Positions 1 through 4,694 of a DNA stretch of 7,830 bases are shown one piece after another; the stretch's first letter is position 1; each line of letters starts with the position of its first letter. Source of the DNA: Chloroflexota bacterium (GTDB lineage: Bacteria > Chloroflexota > Chloroflexia > Thermomicrobiales > UBA6265); contig JAHWJF010000149.1 of NCBI GenBank assembly GCA_019348515.1, positions 1-7,830 of the forward strand, written 5' to 3'. Made by a program: the position numbers and the translations under genes. The notes under the pieces were generated by a model. The model did not search any database. It had not been told where the DNA came from and saw only the letters and a program-made list of their open reading frames with translations.

Positions 1-116
1 GATCAGTGCCGAGACGGCCACGGTTACACCCCCCGCCGGGTCGTAGCCGGGCGCGTTCACGTAGCTGAGCTGAGAAAACTGCACATCCTCCACTCAATGG
101 CAGAAAGGAACAGGCG
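1..116. other. Upstream edge, no assignable gene
   Basis: There is no confident gene here. On the + strand, one frame is open from base 2 to a TAG at 44-46 and ends as ISAETATVTPPAGS; this could be the tail of an upstream co-directional gene. On the - strand, the region from a GTG at 91-93 (or 82-84) leftward off the window is also open with GC-rich third positions, but neither GTG has a well-placed ribosome binding site. The two readings conflict and the piece is too short to decide. Bases 104-109 (AAAGGA) are the ribosome binding site of the gene starting at 117. I see no clear promoter. Confidence 0.3.
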
Positions 117-2111
117 ATGCTGTTTAGATCAATCCGTCTCCGACCCACCTTCGTTGCGTTGCTCGTGCTCTTCCTGGCAGTCACGACGATCGCTGGGCCC
201 GGACTGGCACAGAAAACCACAGATCTCAATCCAGGCCCAGCAACGCCCAACCCAATCGGCCCGGCTGTCCCGGGGGAGATCGAGCAGTTCGCTGCCGACT
301 GGCCAGCGCCGCAGGGCAACCTCGCCGGCACTCGCGCCGCAGCCGACTCACCGATCTCCACGGATACCGTCGATCAACTCGCGGTTGCTTGGACCTGGCC
401 AATTGAGGCTACGGGCAATTACGGCGGGATGACGGCGCCGCCGATCGTGGTCGACGATACGATCTACGTCCAGGATATGGACAGCAACGTCTATGCCCTC
501 GACCGCGCTACGGGCGACGTCAAGTGGAGTCACGAGTACAACATCACGACAATCGGGCCGAATGGCGTCGCCATCGGCTACGGCATGGTCTACGGCGGCC
601 TCGGGGACTCGGCCGAGGCGTTCGCGCTTGACGCCGAGACGGGCGAGGAGGTCTGGCGGATCGACCTCAACAACAACCCCGGCATGGGCATTGATATGGC
701 GCCGACCGTCTACGACAACAAGGTCTTCATCAGTACCGTACCAGGCATCTCCGACCAGTTCTACGAGGGTGGCCAGACCGGCATCCTCTACGCGCTCGAT
801 GCCCAGAGCGGCGCCATCCTCTGGCCGTTCGACACGACGACCGACAACCTCTGGGGTATGCCGGCCGTCAATAGTGGTGGTGGCGTCTGGTACCCCCCGT
901 CCGTCGACGACGACGGGAATGTCTACTTTGGCACCGGCAATCCGGCCCCCTGGCCAGGCGTGGTCGCTTTTGGCACGCCATTCCCCAATGGCTCCAGCCG
1001 TCCTGGCCCGAACGATTACACCAACTCCGTTGTCTCCCTCGACTCCAGCACCGGGGCGCTTCACTGGCACCACAACGCCAAACCGCATGACCTGTTCGAC
1101 CTCGACTTCCAGAACACGCCGGTCCTGGTGACCCTGCCCATCGACGGGACTGATACCAAGGTCGCCTTTGGCAGTGGCAAGACGGGAACCGTCATCGCCT
1201 ACAACGCCGACACGGGCGACATTCTCTGGGAAACCGCGGTCGGCACCCACGAGAACGACGATGTCCAGGAGATTCCGGAGGGGGAGACGATCCGGGTCTA
1301 CCCCGGCGCGCTCGGTGGGGTCGAGACGCCGATCGCCTACGCGGACGGCACCATCTTCGTCCCGATCGTCAATAGGTGGAACGAGTACACGGCGCTCGAG
1401 CAGGGCGACGAACAGCCGCTCACCGAGGCGACCGGCGAGTTCGTCGCTCTCAATGCCGCCGACGGCTCGGTCAAGTGGCAGGTCGAGTTGCCGCAGATGG
1501 CGCTCGGTGCGGCGACGGTCGCCAACGACGTCGTCTTCACGGCCGACCTCACCGGCAAGGTCTACGCCTTCGATACGGAGACTGGCGATGAGGTGTGGAG
1601 CTATCAGGCGAACGCGGGTATCAACGCGCCGCCGGCGAACGCCGGCGACCTCCTCTTGGTTCCGGCGGCCGGCCCCCTCCTCGGTGGACCGGAAGGGACC
1701 CAGGCAGAAGCGCAACTGATTGCCCTGCGACTCGGCGCCACCGGAACCCCCGAAGCGGCCACTCCAGCTGCGGATCGGGCCACATCTGCGGCGACGCCGG
1801 CCGCTGGCGCAACTCCTGTTCCCGAGGCGAACATGGTCGGCGTAGAGCTGACCGAGTTCGAGATCCGGATGCCCGACGAGCTACCGGCGGGCGAGACGAC
1901 GTTCGAGGTGACCAACGTCGGCAGCGTCGAGCACAACTTCGAGGTCGAGGGCCAAGGCATCGAGGAGGAGTTCGCGGAGAACCTGGCCCCGGGCGAGACG
2001 AAGACGATGACGCTCGATCTGGAGGCGGGGACCTACGAGGTCTACTGCCCGGTCGGCGACCACGCCGAGCAAGGCATGCGGCTAGAGCTGGCGGTGACGG
2101 ACGAGACCTAA
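117..2111 (+). CDS. Exported PQQ-type quinoprotein propeller fused to a C-terminal cupredoxin domain
   Basis: Predicted 664-residue exported redox protein. Residues 1-31 form a Sec-type signal (two Arg, a hydrophobic core, cleavage likely near GLA-Q). Residues ~55-540 are an eight-bladed quinoprotein propeller with seven visible blade motifs of the form A-L-D-x-x-T-G-x-x-x-W, ending at W137, W180, W236, W317, W371, W454 and W494. Positions matching methanol dehydrogenase ligands are present: E217 (E177), W258 (stacking W243), N275 in GTGNPAPW (N261), D328 in PHDLFDLD (catalytic D303) and K355 (R331; Lys also occurs in quinohaemoprotein alcohol dehydrogenases). D330, two after the catalytic Asp, matches the extra Asp of lanthanide enzymes. 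Residues 541-571 are an Ala/Thr/Pro linker. Residues 573-664 are a cupredoxin with candidate type 1 copper ligands H606, C644, H649 and M654. The only Cys is C644, so the vicinal disulfide of classical enzymes is absent. The ATG at 117 has AAAGGA seven bases upstream. The substrate is unknown. A structural propeller that binds no PQQ is possible but less likely, given the retained ligands. Confidence 0.85.
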   Translation: MLFRSIRLRPTFVALLVLFLAVTTIAGPGLAQKTTDLNPGPATPNPIGPAVPGEIEQFAADWPAPQGNLAGTRAAADSPISTDTVDQLAVAWTWPIEATGNYGGMTAPPIVVDDTIYVQDMDSNVYALDRATGDVKWSHEYNITTIGPNGVAIGYGMVYGGLGDSAEAFALDAETGEEVWRIDLNNNPGMGIDMAPTVYDNKVFISTVPGISDQFYEGGQTGILYALDAQSGAILWPFDTTTDNLWGMPAVNSGGGVWYPPSVDDDGNVYFGTGNPAPWPGVVAFGTPFPNGSSRPGPNDYTNSVVSLDSSTGALHWHHNAKPHDLFDLDFQNTPVLVTLPIDGTDTKVAFGSGKTGTVIAYNADTGDILWETAVGTHENDDVQEIPEGETIRVYPGALGGVETPIAYADGTIFVPIVNRWNEYTALEQGDEQPLTEATGEFVALNAADGSVKWQVELPQMALGAATVANDVVFTADLTGKVYAFDTETGDEVWSYQANAGINAPPANAGDLLLVPAAGPLLGGPEGTQAEAQLIALRLGATGTPEAATPAADRATSAATPAAGATPVPEANMVGVELTEFEIRMPDELPAGETTFEVTNVGSVEHNFEVEGQGIEEEFAENLAPGETKTMTLDLEAGTYEVYCPVGDHAEQGMRLELAVTDET

Positions 2112-2134
2112 GTCCTGGCCGAGGCGCTGGCGTG

Positions 2135-2163
2135 CGGTGGCGGAGGGAGCCCCTCCGCCACCG
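2135..2163 (+). terminator. Perfect 13-bp GC-rich hairpin after the quinoprotein-cupredoxin gene
   Basis: Arms 2135-2147 and 2151-2163 are perfectly complementary around a three-base loop (AGC). The hairpin begins 24 bases after the stop codon, a usual place for an intrinsic terminator, but no T-run follows. It may terminate weakly, protect the 3' end of the upstream message, or cause the downstream gene to be expressed at a different level. Confidence 0.55.
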
Positions 2164-2193
2164 GTGTCACCCGTATCAATCCGTCGCCGTCAT

Positions 2194-2220
2194 GCCCCGG
2201 ACGTCGTCTACGTCCGGGGC
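2194..2220 (+). promoter_or_regulatory. Second perfect hairpin, 11-bp stem, in the leader of the second propeller gene
   Basis: GCCCCGGACGT at 2194-2204 pairs exactly with 2210-2220 around a five-base loop (CGTCT). It lies 30 bases after the first hairpin and ends 16 bases before the GGAG ribosome binding site of the next gene. No T-run follows. It could be a second terminator element, an RNA-stability element, or a structure affecting translation initiation. Sequence alone does not decide between these. Confidence 0.45.
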
Positions 2221-2236
2221 CACTCACCACTCACTT

Positions 2237-2240
2237 GGAG
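2237..2240 (+). promoter_or_regulatory. Ribosome binding site that decides the GTG start at 2247
   Basis: GGAG lies six bases before GTG 2247. The in-frame upstream TTG at 2235 overlaps this motif and has no Shine-Dalgarno of its own, so initiation at GTG 2247 is preferred. Confidence 0.6.
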
Positions 2241-2246
2241 CATACC

Positions 2247-3707
2247 GTGGAGTTCCCCAGACATCGCATCGTAATCTCCCGCCGGTCCTTGCTGGCCCTC
2301 CCCCTGGTGGCCGTAGTTCCCGTGTCTCTACCCCGGCTTCAGCAGGCAGCAACGCCGGTCACGCGGTCAGATGATGGTTGGCCGATCTATGGCCGAGACC
2401 TTGCCGACACGCGGGCCTCAGCCGCAGCGTCAATCACGTCAGCCACCGCCAAACGGCCCGAGCCGCTCTGGGAGGTTACGCTGGGCGGCTTCGTCACCGC
2501 AACGCCGGTTCTCGCCGCCGGGACGATCTACGTCGGCGCCTGGGATGGCCGGCTCTATGCCCTGGATGCGGAAACTGGGCGGCAGATCTGGGCTTACGAC
2601 ACCGGGACGCAGGTCCTCGAACCGAATCTGCAGATCGATCTCGGCATCGTTGGTTCGGCAGCGGTGGCTGACGGTGTCGTCTTCGTTGGCGACGCGGCGG
2701 CCATCGTCCATGCCGTCGATGCGGTGACCGGGGAGATTCGCTGGACGACGACAGTGGACGACCAGCCGGCGGCAGCGATCTGGTCATCGCCTATCCCCTG
2801 GGATGGCGGTATCTACATCGGCGTGGCGTCTATCGCCAAGGAGTCCGGATTCCGTGGCAGCGTCGTCGCGCTCGACGCCGATTCGGGTGACGTGCTCTGG
2901 CAGACGTTCATGGTTCCCGAGGGGGCGGACGGGGCCGGGGTCTTCGCCGTCCCGGCTATCGATCCCGAGCGTGGTGCGCTCTATGTCGGTACCCAGAATG
3001 CCTACTCGGAGACCCCGGCGCCATACGGCGATCCAACGAGCGTCGTCGCGCTCGACGCGGCCACGGGCGAGCGGCTCTGGGTCTTTACTGCACCACCCGG
3101 TGGCGGCGAGACGGCGCCGACCGAGGACGTCGCCTTCAGCGCGTCGCCCAACCTGTTCACTATGGAGATCGACGGCCACGCCCGAGGCCTCGTCGGCGTT
3201 GGACAGAAGAGCGGCGTCTACTGGGCGCTCGACCGCGACAGCGGGGAGGTGATCTGGCGGACCGAGGTTGCTCCCGCCGGTCCGCTCGGTGGGATGGAAG
3301 GCACGGCGGCCGTGGCGGAGGGGCTGATTGCCGTGCCAGCCACCGACTGGCCCGACCCGAGTGGACCGGCGGCGGGTCTCGTTAGCGTCCTCAACGCGGC
3401 TGACGGCTCCGTGCGTTGGACGGCGGATCGCTCCGCGCCCGTCGCCTCGCCCGCGGCAATCGGCGGGGATGTGGCGTTCCAGGCGGGGCTGGACGGCCTG
3501 CTCATTGGGTATGACCTGAGCGATGGCTCCGAGCTGTGGCGCGCCGATCTTGGGGCGTCGGTAGCAGGCGGGGTGGCGGTCGCTGGCGACATCCTCATCG
3601 TACCCGCCGCGGCTCCATCGTTCGCCCCGTTCGTCGTCTCAGGAACGATGATTCGTGCCTTCGGGTTGAGTTCTGGGGCGGGAAGTCCGGCACCGAGTCA
3701 GGGATAG
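2247..3707 (+). CDS. Exported PQQ-type beta-propeller protein (quinoprotein dehydrogenase-like), candidate Tat substrate
   Basis: Predicted 486-residue protein starting at GTG; a TTG four codons upstream is in frame but lacks a ribosome binding site. Residues 10-28 read ISRRSLL followed by a hydrophobic stretch, a good but not perfect twin-arginine signal. The rest is one propeller with blade motifs ending at W115, W166, W218, W278, W337, W391 and W431. Compared with methanol dehydrogenase, E199 (E-x-G-x-R-G), N251 (GTQN), D294 and K321 occupy the metal, catalytic and PQQ positions with nearly matching spacing (N to D 43 against 42; D to K 27 against 28). Two differences stand out: F233 at the Trp that stacks on PQQ, and A296 two after the catalytic Asp, where the upstream paralogue has Asp. 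It has no Cys, no haem motif and no copper domain, so electrons would have to leave through a separate partner. It is clearly a paralogue of the upstream gene. The substrate is unknown, and a non-catalytic PQQ-like propeller cannot be excluded. Confidence 0.8.
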   Translation: MEFPRHRIVISRRSLLALPLVAVVPVSLPRLQQAATPVTRSDDGWPIYGRDLADTRASAAASITSATAKRPEPLWEVTLGGFVTATPVLAAGTIYVGAWDGRLYALDAETGRQIWAYDTGTQVLEPNLQIDLGIVGSAAVADGVVFVGDAAAIVHAVDAVTGEIRWTTTVDDQPAAAIWSSPIPWDGGIYIGVASIAKESGFRGSVVALDADSGDVLWQTFMVPEGADGAGVFAVPAIDPERGALYVGTQNAYSETPAPYGDPTSVVALDAATGERLWVFTAPPGGGETAPTEDVAFSASPNLFTMEIDGHARGLVGVGQKSGVYWALDRDSGEVIWRTEVAPAGPLGGMEGTAAVAEGLIAVPATDWPDPSGPAAGLVSVLNAADGSVRWTADRSAPVASPAAIGGDVAFQAGLDGLLIGYDLSDGSELWRADLGASVAGGVAVAGDILIVPAAAPSFAPFVVSGTMIRAFGLSSGAGSPAPSQG

Positions 3708-3711
3708 ACGC

Positions 3712-3728
3712 ACTTCGGGAGCCGAAGT
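3712..3728 (+). terminator. Short 7-bp hairpin after the second propeller gene
   Basis: ACTTCGG at 3712-3718 pairs with CCGAAGT at 3722-3728 around GAG, four bases after the TAG stop. No T-run follows, so it is at best a weak or factor-assisted terminator. The next gene begins only 50 bases further on. Confidence 0.35.
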
Positions 3729-3777
3729 CCCGAGCACTAGTCCGATCAGTCGCAGGGAACTGGAGAAAACCACCGCC

Positions 3778-4647
3778 ATGTCCTGCCGACGTCTGTTTCT
3801 GCCCATCGTCATACTTTGCGCGCTGGTGTTGCTTGCTCTGCCGCTCTCCTTCTTACGAGTGGTGAACCCTGCTCTGGCCCAGGTCGAGAACGCGGTTGGC
3901 GAACGTGGTTCAACGCTGCCCACCATCAGCGTTACCGGACGCGGCTCGACCACGGTGGAGCCGGATATGGCCCGCTTCATTGCGGGCGTCGAGGTGGTTG
4001 CGGACGATCTAACTTCGGCGCAAGCCGAGGCCACGCAACGGATGTCAGCTGTCCAGGACGCGCTTCGCGCCGCTGGCGTACCAGACGAGGCGATCCAGAC
4101 CGCCAGCTTCCGCGTGGAGGTGGTCCGTAGCGAGGATCAGCCGCCCGCTCCGGTCGCGGCTTCCGAGCCTGCCGAGCCGGTCGCAGCGGGGGGCCCGGTG
4201 GAGGCGACACCGGTACCGCCATCGATCCAGGGCTTCCGCGTCGTCAACGAGGTGCGCGTGGAGGTGTCGGACTTGGACCGCCTCGGTGCGATCCTCGACG
4301 ATGTATTGATGGCAGGAGCGAATACCATCTCCGGCATCGAACTCGCCGTCGAGGACTCGGCCGGAGCGCAGCGCCAGGCCCGTGTCCGCGCGATTGAGGA
4401 CGCTCGTACCGCGGCCGAGGCCCTTGCCATGGCCGCCGATGCCCAGCTCGGGGACATCCTGTCGATCGTGGCAGACGGCGCTTCCGCGCCGCCCCAGCCG
4501 ATGGTGGCCGAGGCCCAGGTCGCGGACAGCGCCGTGCCGATCGCTCTTGGCCAAACTGAGGTCAGCGTCGGCGTCCGAGTCACCTACGAGTTACTTCCCG
4601 ATAACATCGCCGGCGAAGCAACACCGGCAACGACCTCATCGTCATGA
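3778..4647 (+). CDS. Exported SIMPL (DUF541) domain protein
   Basis: Predicted 289-residue envelope protein. Residues 1-35 are a signal peptide with two Arg, a long hydrophobic core and likely cleavage at ALA-Q. Residues ~48-273 match the SIMPL/DUF541 pattern: an opening strand ISVTGRGSTTVEPDMA, a helix rich in Ala/Gln with the V-x-D-A-L-R-A-A-G-V segment (~80-102), the block QGFRVVNEVRVEVSDLDRLG (151-170), the helix of alternating Ala/Arg (~195-222), and a closing strand VSVGVRVTYELL. Family members include E. coli YggE and Brucella BP26, which are periplasmic or outer-surface proteins; BP26 assembles into a ring-like oligomer. A Pro/Ala/Glu-rich insert (~119-149) interrupts the domain where relatives usually have a short turn. 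The tail (277-289) is Ala/Thr/Ser-rich. The start ATG 3778 has GGAG at 3762-3765, a rather long spacing of 12 bases. The molecular function is not established for the family, and the link to the propellers is only by neighbourhood. Confidence 0.85.
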   Translation: MSCRRLFLPIVILCALVLLALPLSFLRVVNPALAQVENAVGERGSTLPTISVTGRGSTTVEPDMARFIAGVEVVADDLTSAQAEATQRMSAVQDALRAAGVPDEAIQTASFRVEVVRSEDQPPAPVAASEPAEPVAAGGPVEATPVPPSIQGFRVVNEVRVEVSDLDRLGAILDDVLMAGANTISGIELAVEDSAGAQRQARVRAIEDARTAAEALAMAADAQLGDILSIVADGASAPPQPMVAEAQVADSAVPIALGQTEVSVGVRVTYELLPDNIAGEATPATTSSS

Positions 4648-4676
4648 GCGAATCGACCCCTGTGGCACGTCCAGTG

Positions 4677-4683
4677 AAGGAGG
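4677..4683 (+). promoter_or_regulatory. Strong ribosome binding site that decides the ATG start at 4695
   Basis: AAGGAGG, close to a perfect anti-16S match, lies 11 bases before ATG 4695. It lies downstream of the in-frame ATG at 4644, which overlaps the previous stop as ATGA and has no Shine-Dalgarno. Starting at 4695 also puts the signal peptide at the very N-terminus. Confidence 0.75.
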
Positions 4684-4694
4684 ATCTCTACACC

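Noticed and set aside
348..1715. Long - strand open frame opposite the first propeller gene (455 codons)
   Set aside because: It is a shadow of the coding strand's GC-rich codon pattern. Its product is Arg/Val/Asp-rich without domain signals, while the + frame shows clear propeller motifs.
2235..2246. TTG at 2235 as start of the second propeller
   Set aside because: It has no upstream Shine-Dalgarno and overlaps the GGAG that serves GTG 2247.
1595..2374. + strand open frame bridging the end of the first propeller gene and the start of the second
   Set aside because: It runs out of frame through the cupredoxin coding region and both hairpins, and its product is Arg/Gly-rich low complexity.
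4644..4694. ATG 4644 overlapping the previous stop (ATGA) as start of the repeat protein
   Set aside because: The overlap looks like translational coupling, but a strong AAGGAGG lies downstream of it, and starting at 4695 gives a proper signal peptide.
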